Assembly (NCBI RefSeq): GCF_007989605.1
Contig: NZ_BJUL01000003.1
Span: 186,001-250,000, forward strand
Direction of reading: 5' to 3'
DNA: 64,000 bases
Origin: Vreelandella venusta
GTDB taxonomy: Bacteria; Pseudomonadota; Gammaproteobacteria; Pseudomonadales; Halomonadaceae
Below, in pieces: positions 47,132 to 55,814 of the stretch. The position numbers and the translations under genes were made by a program. Below the pieces are notes generated by a model. That model did no database searches. It saw only the letters and a list, made by a program, of their open reading frames with translations, and had not been told where the DNA came from. Every line of letters starts with the position of its first letter. Position 1 is the stretch's first letter.

Positions 47132-48124
47132 TCAGGCGGTTTCCCGCATGACAAGCGTCACCGGTAGCGATACATGCCGGGGCGCTTTGCTTGCTAGCGC
47201 TTCACCCAACAGCTCCACACTCATTGTCGCAATTGCTGCGATATCTTGACGAATGGTGGTTAACCCAGAAGCAAGCGCTGGTAGATCATCAAAACCGGTC
47301 ACTGCAACTTGGCGAGGCACATCTATGTCCCGGTCTTCAAGCGCGGCGATACACCCTAACGCCAGTTCGTCGGTGGCGCAGACTAGCGCATCAAACGGCA
47401 GCGCTTGCCCAGTTGTGACCTGCGCCAACGCACGATTTAAATAACGATAACTGGTCAGGGAATCTGAGCTGAATCGATGTGGTAGGCTAATTAGTTGCTC
47501 AGAGAGTCCGGCCTCATCCAGCGCCCGTCGGTAACCCTCTAAACGACTATGAGGCCCAGGCACTTCCAGCTCACCACCGACAAACGCAAGCTGCCGACGT
47601 CCTTGAGCGATAAGGTGGTGCGTCATTTCATAAAACCCTTGGGCATCATTCGGTGCGACCGAAAAGCCCCGCCCAGGGTTGCCAATACGCACAAAAGGCA
47701 CGTCGGCATTTTCTAACAAGCTGGGGCGCTCATCCTCAGAGGTTTCCCCTAACAGAATAGCCGCGCCCGCCCGTTCTGGAAGCTCGGCAGTTTGATCGTG
47801 GTGGAAAAAGATCGGCACCATGCCCTGCTGGTGCAAAGCGACGGTTAAGTGTTGGTAGAGCAGAATATAGTAAGGACGTAGCTCAATATCCTGGCGCCCC
47901 AGGGAAATTCCTACCACTGCTGCCTTGCCACTAATCAGTTGCCTGGCCGCTGCGCTGGGCTGGTACGCCACGTCGCGGCTGATGGTAAGAATTTTTTCCC
48001 GCAACGCGTCGCTTAGCCCTGGCTTACCATTAAGTGCCCGACTGACCGAAGCAATAGAGACATCGGCCCGTCGGGCTATTTCGCGTATGGTCGCCGTTTG
48101 AGCGCTCTGTTTGGTCTGTTTCAT
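47132..48124 (-). CDS. LacI-family transcriptional regulator of the thu locus
   Basis: A 330-residue LacI protein. DNA-binding residues 11-46 (TIREIARRADVSIASVSRAL then NGKPGLSDALREKIL) carry the hinge region; the rest is a periplasmic-binding-like sugar domain (VAVTGFDDLPALASGLTTIR). Two perfect palindromes with the LacI-type centre CG lie upstream of thuA, the likely operators. The inducer is probably a sugar such as a disaccharide. Convergent with cdd. Confidence 0.93.
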   Translation of the reverse strand: MKQTKQSAQTATIREIARRADVSIASVSRALNGKPGLSDALREKILTISRDVAYQPSAAARQLISGKAAVVGISLGRQDIELRPYYILLYQHLTVALHQQGMVPIFFHHDQTAELPERAGAAILLGETSEDERPSLLENADVPFVRIGNPGRGFSVAPNDAQGFYEMTHHLIAQGRRQLAFVGGELEVPGPHSRLEGYRRALDEAGLSEQLISLPHRFSSDSLTSYRYLNRALAQVTTGQALPFDALVCATDELALGCIAALEDRDIDVPRQVAVTGFDDLPALASGLTTIRQDIAAIATMSVELLGEALASKAPRHVSLPVTLVMRETA

Positions 48125-48200
48125 GCCATGCCTCAGCGATTAGGCTTATGATTGTGCCAAAAATTGTGCCGAAAATCGCTGAGCATTGCGGCAAACCCAG

Positions 48201-49463
48201 CTACCAACCACGCCTCCCTATCCGGGCAAGCTCGCTATCGAGCTGCTGAATTGCTTGTTCGGGGGAAATATCACCGGCTAGGGCGTCATGCACACGGTTG
48301 AACACGGCGTTAGACACCCGCGGATACGCTTCCCCAGTAACGCTCGCAGGACGTGGCACACCGTTCATAACGGTTTCATAAAGTTCGCCAATAAACGGGT
48401 GGGCTTCCAGCACCTCAGCATTTTCATAGAGCATGGGACGCGTCGGGTTTCGACCAAATTCAACGGCGTGAGCTTTCTGTTGCTCTTCAGCGGCGAGATA
48501 AGCCACTAGGTCAGCGGCGATGTCAGGATGCTCTGAGTAGCGTGAAACCGCCCAGTTCCAGCCGCCAAGCGTTGCGACAGACTGCCCTTCGGGCCCGCGA
48601 GGTAACGGCGCGACGCCAAACTTGCCTTGAATGGGTGTGCCATCGGCCTGCCCCAACGACCAGGCATAGGGCCAGTTACGCATAAACACGGCGTTACCCG
48701 ATTGGAACACCCCGCGAGCTTCTTCTTCCATATAGTTGCGCACGCCCTCAGGGCTGATGTCTCCCACCCAAGAGGCTGCTAGCGCGATGGCCTCTACTGC
48801 TTGGGGATTATTGATGGTGACTTGCCCATCGGCATCCACAAAAGTGCCGCCACCGTGGCTGGCTATCCACTCCAATGCATTGGTGGTCAGTCCTTCATAA
48901 GCGCGTCCCTGGAACACAAACCCATGCATGCGCGCATTACCTGCGTCGCGCTCAGACTGCTGGATATGCCGCGCAGTGTCCGTCAACGCCTGCCAAGTTG
49001 CTGGTACGTCGGCAGCGTATTTGTCTAACAAGTCCTGGCGGTAATAGAGCAACCCTGCATCCGTAAACCACGGCAACGCCACCAGCTTGCCCTGCACAGT
49101 ATTGTTATCCATCAGTGAGGGAATAAAGCCGTCAGCCGCGCCTTCCGGCAGGTAGTCGTTTAGGTCAACCAAATGGTCGGCAAGTAGCCCTGGCCACACA
49201 ATATCCACCATCAACACATCCACATCTTGCGATTGGCTGCCTAATAGTTGCTGATAAAGCGACAACTTCTCAGTGGGTGATGCCGGGGTGGTGACGATAT
49301 TCACTTGGTGACCATTAGCATCGGCCCACCGTTCTGCCAGGGTTGGGCAAAAATCTGCCGCCCCACCATCGCCACAGGCAATGGTAATTTCAGCCGCCAT
49401 GGCAGGCAGCGTTGTGGGCAGCAGGGCAAATAGTACCGCTGACGAGCGCAGGTAATAACGCAT
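48201..49463 (-). CDS. ABC sugar-binding protein (ThuE-like)
   Basis: A 420-residue periplasmic binding protein of the trehalose/maltose-type family (cluster B). The signal peptide ends near LPAMA-AEITIA; the mature part has DVLMVDIVWPGLLADHLVDL and GGWNWAVSRYSEHPDIAADL, both usual in ThuE/MalE-like proteins. The ATG at 49463 has AGAGG eight bases upstream. It sits after thuB but no permease or ATPase gene is nearby, so it may serve components encoded elsewhere. Confidence 0.9.
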   Translation of the reverse strand: MRYYLRSSAVLFALLPTTLPAMAAEITIACGDGGAADFCPTLAERWADANGHQVNIVTTPASPTEKLSLYQQLLGSQSQDVDVLMVDIVWPGLLADHLVDLNDYLPEGAADGFIPSLMDNNTVQGKLVALPWFTDAGLLYYRQDLLDKYAADVPATWQALTDTARHIQQSERDAGNARMHGFVFQGRAYEGLTTNALEWIASHGGGTFVDADGQVTINNPQAVEAIALAASWVGDISPEGVRNYMEEEARGVFQSGNAVFMRNWPYAWSLGQADGTPIQGKFGVAPLPRGPEGQSVATLGGWNWAVSRYSEHPDIAADLVAYLAAEEQQKAHAVEFGRNPTRPMLYENAEVLEAHPFIGELYETVMNGVPRPASVTGEAYPRVSNAVFNRVHDALAGDISPEQAIQQLDSELARIGRRGW

Positions 49464-49523
49464 AGCATTCACCTCTATTGTTATTGGTAGGTAGGGAGCT
49501 AGTTAAAGGGTCGAGCCATCCAC

Positions 49524-50573
49524 CTAGCTGGCAATCGCTAGGCTGCGGTCTTCCTGGCTTGAAACAAAGCAGGCATCAAGCACGGTTTGAATTGCCGCGC
49601 CGCGCGCAAAGTCGGGTTGATCATTAGTCCCACTGCGAATGCTCTCGACGAAGCGCTGGTAAATACTCGGCGTGTGCGGTGCTTTCACAGTGCTCCAGCG
49701 GGCAGGATGTACGTCATCATCGAGACATACCTGCACGTCATCTTTTGAGGCGTCCAGGTCTATACGGAGCGCTCCTTTATCGCCGTGTACACTCAGCGCC
49801 AGCGAGTTGTGATGCCCTGTTGCCCAGCGCGTGGCCTGAATAGTACCCCTCGCACCATTGGCAAATGTCACCCTCACCAGCGCGGTATCATTGGCATCCA
49901 GCACATACTCACCAATGCGATTGTCTGGGGCTTTTTCAAAGCAGGTTAACTCGCAGTTAACGCGGGTAATGTCGCCAACGGGGAAGCTGGCAAAGTCGAC
50001 AATATGCACACCAACATCGCCTAATACGCCTTTGCTGCCATGGGCTTCAGAAAGCCGCCACAGCCACTGGCTATCTTCATTCCAGCGTCCCCAGGCGTTA
50101 CTCACTAGCCAGCTTTGCCTATAACTGGCATCGACATGACGCACTTGACCAATCGCCCCTCCCGCAATCAGCGCCCGCGCGTGCTGAATCGCTGGGGCAT
50201 CGCGATAGCTTAGGTTGACCATGTTGATCACGTTAGCGGCCTGGGCAGCGGCCGCCATTTCATGGGCATCTTGTGCATTTGTCGCCAGCGGTTTTTCACA
50301 CAGGATATGTTTATCTGCGGCAATAACGGCCAGCGATGTGGCTTTGTGAACACCATCTGGAGTGACGTTACTTACCGCGTGAATATCATCCCGAGCCAGC
50401 ATGGCCTGCAGGTCTTGATACACATCGGCAATGCCATGATGCTCGGCAAACGCCTGGGCTTTGGCAAGGTCTTGGTCGCACACAGCCACCACTTCGGCTC
50501 CTTCAAGACGACCAAAATGCTTGGCATGCTCGCCAGCCATGCTGCCTGCACCAATTATCGCTAAACGGATCAT
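49524..50573 (-). CDS. thuB: Gfo/Idh/MocA oxidoreductase, ThuB-like
   Basis: A 349-residue NAD(P)-dependent dehydrogenase of the Gfo/Idh/MocA family. The Rossmann motif [16 protein letters not shown] opens the protein, and [20 protein letters not shown] is the EKP motif with the conserved Lys; a late [15 protein letters not shown] carries the catalytic Asp/His. ThuB oxidises disaccharides such as trehalose to 3-keto forms in rhizobia; the role here follows from neighbourhood. Its ATG overlaps the thuA stop. Confidence 0.9.
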   Translation of the reverse strand: MIRLAIIGAGSMAGEHAKHFGRLEGAEVVAVCDQDLAKAQAFAEHHGIADVYQDLQAMLARDDIHAVSNVTPDGVHKATSLAVIAADKHILCEKPLATNAQDAHEMAAAAQAANVINMVNLSYRDAPAIQHARALIAGGAIGQVRHVDASYRQSWLVSNAWGRWNEDSQWLWRLSEAHGSKGVLGDVGVHIVDFASFPVGDITRVNCELTCFEKAPDNRIGEYVLDANDTALVRVTFANGARGTIQATRWATGHHNSLALSVHGDKGALRIDLDASKDDVQVCLDDDVHPARWSTVKAPHTPSIYQRFVESIRSGTNDQPDFARGAAIQTVLDACFVSSQEDRSLAIAS

Positions 50574-51349
50574 TTAAAGCCCTCCTCGCCGGGTTTATGC
50601 AGGCTTTCGCCTTTAATCTCGACCGGATTAGGCGCTTGGTCAGCGGGTACATTAGGGCAGCTGTCGATCCATCGCGAGCCTTCCGGGCGTGCCCAGTTCA
50701 CGGCGTTTTTCAACACGGTTTTCACCTGGGCATCGTAATAAATCGGATAGGTTTCATGGCCAGGGCGGAAGTAGAAAATCTTGCCGTTGCCACGTTTATA
50801 GGTCAGGCCGGAGCGGAACACCTCGCCCCCCTCAAAGGCACTGATAAAGATCACTTCATCGGGGTTGGGCACCGCAAACGGTTCGCCGTACATTTCGGTA
50901 TGGGGCAGCTCAATGTAGTCCCCCAGGCCCTGAACAATCGGGTGACCTGGGTTCACTACCCACAGCCGTTCCCGCTCGCCCGCTTCACGCCACTTTAGTG
51001 AACACGTAGTTCCCATTAAGCGCTTAAAAATTTTCGAGTAGTGCCCCGAGTGCAGCACAATCAACCCCATGCCCTGGAGTACGCGTTTTTGAACGCGATC
51101 AACCGTTTCCTCCAACACATCGCCATGGGCGGCGTGGCCCCACCATAGCAGTACATCGGTGCTTTCAAGCGTTGCTTCGCTCAAGCCCTGCTCTGGGTCT
51201 TGTAATGTGACAGCAGTGGCATTGATGCCTTCTGCTTCGTTTAAACCTTCGGCGATGCACTGGTGCATACCCTTAGGATAAATACGCGCCACGATGCCAT
51301 TGGTCTGCTCGTGGACGTTTTCCCCCCATATAGTCACGTTAATGCTCAT
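50570..51349 (-). CDS. thuA: ThuA-like trehalose utilisation protein
   Basis: A 259-residue ThuA-family protein of the class I glutamine-amidotransferase-like fold: [40 protein letters not shown] and [20 protein letters not shown] are its hallmark blocks. It works with ThuB in disaccharide breakdown in Sinorhizobium; the exact substrate here is unproven. The ATG at 51349 has AGGAG upstream. First gene of the LacI-controlled operon. Confidence 0.93.
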   Translation of the reverse strand: MSINVTIWGENVHEQTNGIVARIYPKGMHQCIAEGLNEAEGINATAVTLQDPEQGLSEATLESTDVLLWWGHAAHGDVLEETVDRVQKRVLQGMGLIVLHSGHYSKIFKRLMGTTCSLKWREAGERERLWVVNPGHPIVQGLGDYIELPHTEMYGEPFAVPNPDEVIFISAFEGGEVFRSGLTYKRGNGKIFYFRPGHETYPIYYDAQVKTVLKNAVNWARPEGSRWIDSCPNVPADQAPNPVEIKGESLHKPGEEGFK

Positions 51350-51400
51350 AGATTCTCCTTGCGCAATAAAACATCTTCAAAAATGATGCACAAGGCTAAA

Positions 51401-51435
51401 AGTAAACGTTTACTTGCAAAGAGTAAACGTTTACT
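51401..51435. promoter_or_regulatory. Two LacI-type operators upstream of thuA
   Basis: AGTAAACGTTTACT occurs perfectly at 51401-51414 and 51422-51435. Both are full palindromes with the central CG typical of LacI-family sites, centres 21 bases apart. They lie about 50-85 bases before the thuA ATG. Confidence 0.85.
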
Positions 51436-51539
51436 CAAATGCAACTTTAGTAGCTTTTGCTCGTAAAAAGAGTGCGTATTAGCCGATGAGCTGGTTTTTT
51501 GTTCAATAAGTGCCTGACGATGACACCACCCCAGCCCTC

Positions 51540-51769
51540 CAAGCCGCCCTCGTCATTCCCACAGCTCCTGCCACTTCGTCATTCCCGCAGGCCCTTAGCG
51601 GGAATCCATGTTGACCTGAGGTTTCAGGCTGCTGCAGGTCAAGGTAGATTCCCGATAACCCCACTCGGGAATGACGGTGCGGTGACTCGGAAATGACGGT
51701 TCGGTGACTCGGAAATGACGTGCGGTGACTCGGGAATGACGTGCGCTGGCTCGGGAATGATGTGCAGTG
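51540..51769. repeat. Intergenic repeat cluster: CGTCATTCCC element and 21-22-bp tandem units
   Basis: A CGTCATTCCCGCA...GCGGGAATCCATG inverted element (from about 51579) and its relatives precede five tandem units of 21-22 bases (51664-51769) of form CTCGG(G/A)AATGACG plus GTGCGGTGA. No gene is supported anywhere from 51437 to 51907. Confidence 0.85.
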
Positions 51770-51798
51770 CTTGGTAGATGGCCGCTTTGTGATATGGG

Positions 51799-51848
51799 GC
51801 TAATGCGTAATGCCAGTCAGCCTTAACTGACTGGCATTACGCATTAGC
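51799..51848. repeat. Perfect 22-bp inverted repeat, 6-base loop
   Basis: The arms (51799-51820 and 51827-51848, around CCTTAA) are exact reverse complements and centre on TGCCAGTCAG/CTGACTGGCA. It lies just before the terminator of the CBS/BON gene. No mobile gene is linked to it. Confidence 0.9.
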
Positions 51849-51855
51849 GCCCATA

Positions 51856-51889
51856 AAACAGCCCGCTACATAAAGCAACGGGCTGTTTA
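51856..51889 (-). terminator. Terminator of the CBS/BON gene
   Basis: AAACAGCCCG / CGGGCTGTTT on the minus strand forms a strong stem followed by TAT; the gene's stop is about 20 bases upstream. Confidence 0.8.
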
Positions 51890-51907
51890 GGTAAGAAACA
51901 CAACGTA

Positions 51908-52597
51908 TTAGAAGTAGCCTGCTCCACGCGGCATCATGCCAAGATGATTTTCAACACGCTTGACGCCCTGGGTATTTTCAGCCGCTACGGTCACTGCCTG
52001 CTTCTGTTCTCCAGACTCTACTAACCCCCAAATTTCTACGTTTCCGCCATCAACAATCACACTAAAGCTTTCGGTCCGTACGCCGGTGTTATTGTTGATT
52101 TCTTTAAGAATGGCTTCACGGATAGAGCGATCATCCTGTGGCGACTGGGTGGGCGCTACAACCGCGTTAGCAATCCCTTGAAGTAAGTTCGCGCGACTGA
52201 CAATACCAACGAGCTTACCGTCGCGCACCACGGGTACCCGCTTGATGTGGTGCTTCTCCAGCAAACGAGCGATGGTATGCAGCGGTGCATGTTCTTCAAC
52301 GGTTAATGGGTTGGGTGTCATTACCTCATGCGCCTTACGCCCATGGGATTTAATATATGTCCCCGGATCTTTTCCGCCACTGAAGAGCGAGAGCCACCAA
52401 GAGTGGTTATCGTCCGCTTCATCTTTCACTCGACGCATCAAATCGCCTTCGCTCACGATACCTAACACTCTACGCTCGTCATCGACCACCGGTACGGCAC
52501 TGATGCGGTTTTCGAGTAGTAACTGCGCTATATCGCGCACATTTGCGTCGGGATCTACACACACCACGTTGGGTGTCATAATATCAATAGCTTGCAC
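51908..52597 (-). CDS. CBS-pair protein with C-terminal BON domain
   Basis: A 229-residue cytosolic sensor protein with two CBS domains (IMTPNVVCVDPDANVRDIAQ, and VMTPNPLTVEEHAPLHTIAR) then a BON domain (IKHHVE-like NVEIWGLVESGEQKQAVTVA). The start is GTG at 52597 with GGAGG five bases upstream; the frame opens 11 codons earlier without support. CBS pairs bind adenosyl nucleotides, so it probably senses energy state. A single-gene unit ahead of a terminator. Confidence 0.92.
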   Translation of the reverse strand: MQAIDIMTPNVVCVDPDANVRDIAQLLLENRISAVPVVDDERRVLGIVSEGDLMRRVKDEADDNHSWWLSLFSGGKDPGTYIKSHGRKAHEVMTPNPLTVEEHAPLHTIARLLEKHHIKRVPVVRDGKLVGIVSRANLLQGIANAVVAPTQSPQDDRSIREAILKEINNNTGVRTESFSVIVDGGNVEIWGLVESGEQKQAVTVAAENTQGVKRVENHLGMMPRGAGYF

Positions 52598-52721
52598 GAT
52601 ATCCTCCAGGCGACAGGGTCGCAGTCGCAAATTATATTGCCTCCCTTTTGAGACTAGTGCGCTCCGGGTGATTTTGCTATGCAGGCTTAGCCTCAGTGCA
52701 CATCTATTGATCCAACGCAGT

Positions 52722-54152
52722 TTATTTGCTGACTTTTGCTACGCTTTCCTCAGCGACTTTCTCGACATCGACAATCCCAGAACGGCTGACTACCACTTTC
52801 CAGCGAGCTAGATAAGTTGTGTCCTCACTCCCCGTCTCGCGAATGACCAAGTTAAACAGGTGACGTCTCTCGACGCTTTCTCTAACGGCCTGCCCTTCCT
52901 TCAGACGGTAAATAAAGTGCTTCTCTTTGCTCATTAAGCGCGTCAGCATGGAAAGATCGATATGCAGCGTTTCACGGGTATGCTCATAACCGCTTAAAAA
53001 GCGGGTGGGCGACATACGCGAGCTGGAACGATAATGAAGTACTTCTTCTTCACGCTGAGCGACCGTGCGACGGCGCATTTGCTGAATATCAGTATCTAGT
53101 GCGGCATAGCGTTTATAGTCGAACCACTCTAACTGCCGGCCCACCGCTTGATTGCGCGTGGGGTCGATATATTGCCGCCGCCACTTTGGCCTTCCGCGCC
53201 GAAGCCAGCGCCATAACGTGTTACGCAGGTCGTCTTTAAACACTTCCCGCATCGCATAAAGCAGCGCCAACGCCAAGACAAACAACGCAGTAACATCGCC
53301 CAGTGCGCTGCGTAAGTGGAGCACACCAAGCGAAACAAACGTCATTACCACTGCAGTCGCCAATGCTTTGACTGCTTTCTGCTCGCCGCTCCCAAGCTCT
53401 AGAGCACGCTGTTTGAGTGTAATTGGGTGTTCAATAAGCCGCCTTAGCAAGCGCATTTTATTCGACATCCGAGTAGGGTCTTCCATCACCCGTTCAGCGT
53501 TATACTCCTGCTCTTTTCGATAGTCGCTCTCACGCTGGCAGACGATGATAAAGCGACGCTTTATCTCACTAAACTCACCACCACGTGGCATATGCGCTAC
53601 CAATGCCAACAGTTGTTGTTCGGTAAACCAGGAAAGGTAATTATCGATGTTGGCAAAGTACTTATAGAGCCGCTCGTCGGTGGGCGAATTGCGCCGTAAG
53701 CGTTTTAGAATGCCTTCGCTCAAATCGCTCATTTCATACAGCTGATCACGGAGCGCATCGGCAAGCTCTTGAAGCTCGCCGCTCTCCTGGCGCTGATCGC
53801 TAGTTGCATGGCGTAGTTTTCGGGCGCTGACCAGCATTGCCTGAGTCGTTCGTTCTAACGCCCCAACGTATTGGTAAGCGTACAAACTTAAACTCAACCG
53901 ATAGGAATCACTACCTAACTGATTACGGCTCGCTAAACGGCTATGGACCAGCGGTAAATGGTACTCGTCACTGTAGTAAGTGCGTGAAACGCTGATCGCG
54001 CCGTGATAAAACGCCTCTTCTGAAATGACATGAGTGCTAAGCCCAAGCTCTTTGGGTACAAATAGGTAAACATCGAGCGTGTGGGACGTTTCTTCCTTGA
54101 GCCGTCGAGTGAGCCTCAGCTGGAAGCTATTTTTACGCTCAACATTGATCAC
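52722..54152 (-). CDS. Unknown protein with central transmembrane hairpin
   Basis: A 476-residue protein with two adjacent membrane helices near residues 268-305 (ALATAVVMTFVSLGVLHLRS, then DVTALFVLALALLYAM), long basic and helical flanks, and a late WKVVVSRSGIVDVEKVAEES region. I do not recognise a family. The frame is intact and long, and is divergent from the TerB/J-domain gene with about 110 bases between the starts, which may hint at a shared role. No signal peptide. Real gene, function unknown. Confidence 0.78.
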   Translation of the reverse strand: MINVERKNSFQLRLTRRLKEETSHTLDVYLFVPKELGLSTHVISEEAFYHGAISVSRTYYSDEYHLPLVHSRLASRNQLGSDSYRLSLSLYAYQYVGALERTTQAMLVSARKLRHATSDQRQESGELQELADALRDQLYEMSDLSEGILKRLRRNSPTDERLYKYFANIDNYLSWFTEQQLLALVAHMPRGGEFSEIKRRFIIVCQRESDYRKEQEYNAERVMEDPTRMSNKMRLLRRLIEHPITLKQRALELGSGEQKAVKALATAVVMTFVSLGVLHLRSALGDVTALFVLALALLYAMREVFKDDLRNTLWRWLRRGRPKWRRQYIDPTRNQAVGRQLEWFDYKRYAALDTDIQQMRRRTVAQREEEVLHYRSSSRMSPTRFLSGYEHTRETLHIDLSMLTRLMSKEKHFIYRLKEGQAVRESVERRHLFNLVIRETGSEDTTYLARWKVVVSRSGIVDVEKVAEESVAKVSK

Positions 54153-54264
54153 CTAACGAATCTCCTACTTCATTGCGTAACGCGATGATATACCATGGCC
54201 AATCATTATCAGGATGGCCGTTAAAGCACTTCTACGGCTAACCTCTTTGCCTTGGAGCCAGGGA

Positions 54265-55317
54265 ATGTCCATTGCCCGTTTTTCACCCTTTGAGCTGTTG
54301 CTGCTAAAGAGCCGCAGTCAAGTGGATACGGCAACACTACTACTGTTAGCCTGGGTGCTTGTACATCGCCAGCAGGTGTCAGAAGGCCAGCGGCGACGCC
54401 GATTGGCTCAAGTTACCGCGCAATTTCGTCACGGTCACGAACTTGGGCCAGTGATGAGCATTGCTCATAGTCAAGACCTTCAAGCCATTCAGCTAGCGGC
54501 CGAGGTTGTGCGCAAAGAGTGTTCCAACGAGCGCAGTCTCAGCATACTTTACCAAGCGATCACGTTAGCCACCGACGATGGCGAGCTATCCTTGAGTAAT
54601 CATTATATTCTGGGCTTTCTCGCCGATTTGCTAAATGTCACGCCTGCCACATTCGGCACTCTCTTTCATGAGTTAACGGGCAAACCACTGCAATCAGCGG
54701 AGGACCCCAGTCGAGATGCTTACTGGCAGGTTCACGATCCAGAATATCACGCGCGCAAAGCTCGTGATGCACAGGCGGCTGAGCAGCAAGCAAAAGAAGC
54801 TGAAGAGCGCCAGCGTGCTAATAAAGAGCAACAGCAACAAAGGCAGCAGCATAGGCAACGCCAACAGGAGGAGGCACACCGCGAGAAGGCAAGACAGCAG
54901 CAGGCCAAGCAGGAACAGAAAAAGCAGGAACAGAACAAGCGGGAACAGAACAAGCGGGAACAGAACAAGCAGGAACAGAACAAGCGGGAACAGGATAAAC
55001 AACAAGAGCGCCGCAAACGACAAGAACAGGCCCAACAGCGTCAGCGCTGGCAACAAGAGCAGAAGCGCCAGGAAGAAGCCCGTCGCCAACAGCGGGAGCG
55101 CCCCTCTTCACCAGCCGATCGCCACACTCGGGCGCTGGCAGTCTTAGGGCTAACACCCGGGGCTAATCGTGCCGATATCCGCCGTGCCTATCGCCGCATG
55201 GCGCAGCTGCATCACCCTGACCGTTTCTATTCGGGTAGTGAACATCAAGTAGCACTGGCATCAACCCGCTTTCAGCGCATCAAAAGCGCCTACGATTATT
55301 TGATGCAAAACCTCTGA
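54265..55317 (+). CDS. TerB-like / J-domain protein with repeat-rich linker (DjlA-like)
   Basis: A 350-residue protein. Residues 8-140 are helical and resemble a TerB-type domain (LLAWVLVHRQQVSEGQRRRR, then ITLATDDGELSLSNHYILGF). A long charged linker of Gln, Lys, Glu and Arg follows (residues about 155-270), partly built from a 15-bp tandem repeat. The last 65 residues are a J domain with the HPD motif (RRMAQLHHPDRFYSGS), which stimulates a DnaK-type Hsp70. The ATG at 54265 has GGAG seven bases upstream. DjlA-like, but lacks an obvious membrane anchor. Confidence 0.88.
   Translation: MSIARFSPFELLLLKSRSQVDTATLLLLAWVLVHRQQVSEGQRRRRLAQVTAQFRHGHELGPVMSIAHSQDLQAIQLAAEVVRKECSNERSLSILYQAITLATDDGELSLSNHYILGFLADLLNVTPATFGTLFHELTGKPLQSAEDPSRDAYWQVHDPEYHARKARDAQAAEQQAKEAEERQRANKEQQQQRQQHRQRQQEEAHREKARQQQAKQEQKKQEQNKREQNKREQNKQEQNKREQDKQQERRKRQEQAQQRQRWQQEQKRQEEARRQQRERPSSPADRHTRALAVLGLTPGANRADIRRAYRRMAQLHHPDRFYSGSEHQVALASTRFQRIKSAYDYLMQNL
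54907..54996. repeat. 15-bp tandem repeat (6 units) in the J-domain gene linker
   Basis: Units AAGC(A/G)GGAACAGAA(C/A) repeat in frame six times from 54907, the last diverging (GAT), encoding K-Q/R-E-Q-N/K. The opposite strand gives meaningless Cys/Ser-rich frames, which are ignored. Confidence 0.95.
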
Positions 55318-55382
55318 TCAGCCTACTGTTAACCATTAAGAGCCAGGCACCTCAACCGACAGCGAGTATCGACTCGAACATT

Positions 55383-55814
55383 ATGCGCGATTTGTACCAA
55401 CGACTGACACTGACACCCGACGCGAGTGACCAAGAAATCAATAGCGCGGTGGCTCGCTGCCCAAACAGCGCGTTGCGCCAGGACGCTGAGACCGTACTTG
55501 GCGTTGCCGAACACCGCGACGCTTATAACAAGCTCCATAAAACCGTCAGCGACATAGGACAACTGCGGGCAAGACTTGGGCTCACCCACGGCGCTCATTG
55601 GCAAGGCGATGTGGCCAACGACTTTTCCCTGCCACCCGATCATGCTATTTCGCGCCATGACGAGCTGATTGATCGCGTTAGTCTTGCGGTATCACTTTAT
55701 AACCGCTGGCGGCGTTTCAAGGGTCCATGGCTACTCGTCGCCTTGTTGGCCATAGGTGCTGGCATAGGTCTCGCCTTTGGGCTCGCCTTGGGCCTTGGAC
55801 TTAGCGTGGGATGA
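55383..55814 (+). CDS. J-like protein lacking HPD, with C-terminal membrane anchor
   Basis: A 143-residue protein. MRDLYQRLTLTPDASDQEIN resembles helices I-II of a J domain and LGVAEHRDAYNKLHK helix IV, but the HPD tripeptide is missing. The C-terminus has one membrane helix (residues 113-140, GPWLLVALLAIGAGIGLAFG). It is 65 bases after the TerB/J-domain gene and could anchor or regulate it. Its last 84 bases overlap the MscS-type gene on the other strand. Confidence 0.72.
   Translation: MRDLYQRLTLTPDASDQEINSAVARCPNSALRQDAETVLGVAEHRDAYNKLHKTVSDIGQLRARLGLTHGAHWQGDVANDFSLPPDHAISRHDELIDRVSLAVSLYNRWRRFKGPWLLVALLAIGAGIGLAFGLALGLGLSVG

Noticed and set aside
54694-55156. Minus-strand Leu/Cys/Ser-rich frames opposite the J-domain gene
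   Set aside because: Artefacts of the Gln/Lys/Glu/Arg-rich repeat on the coding strand.
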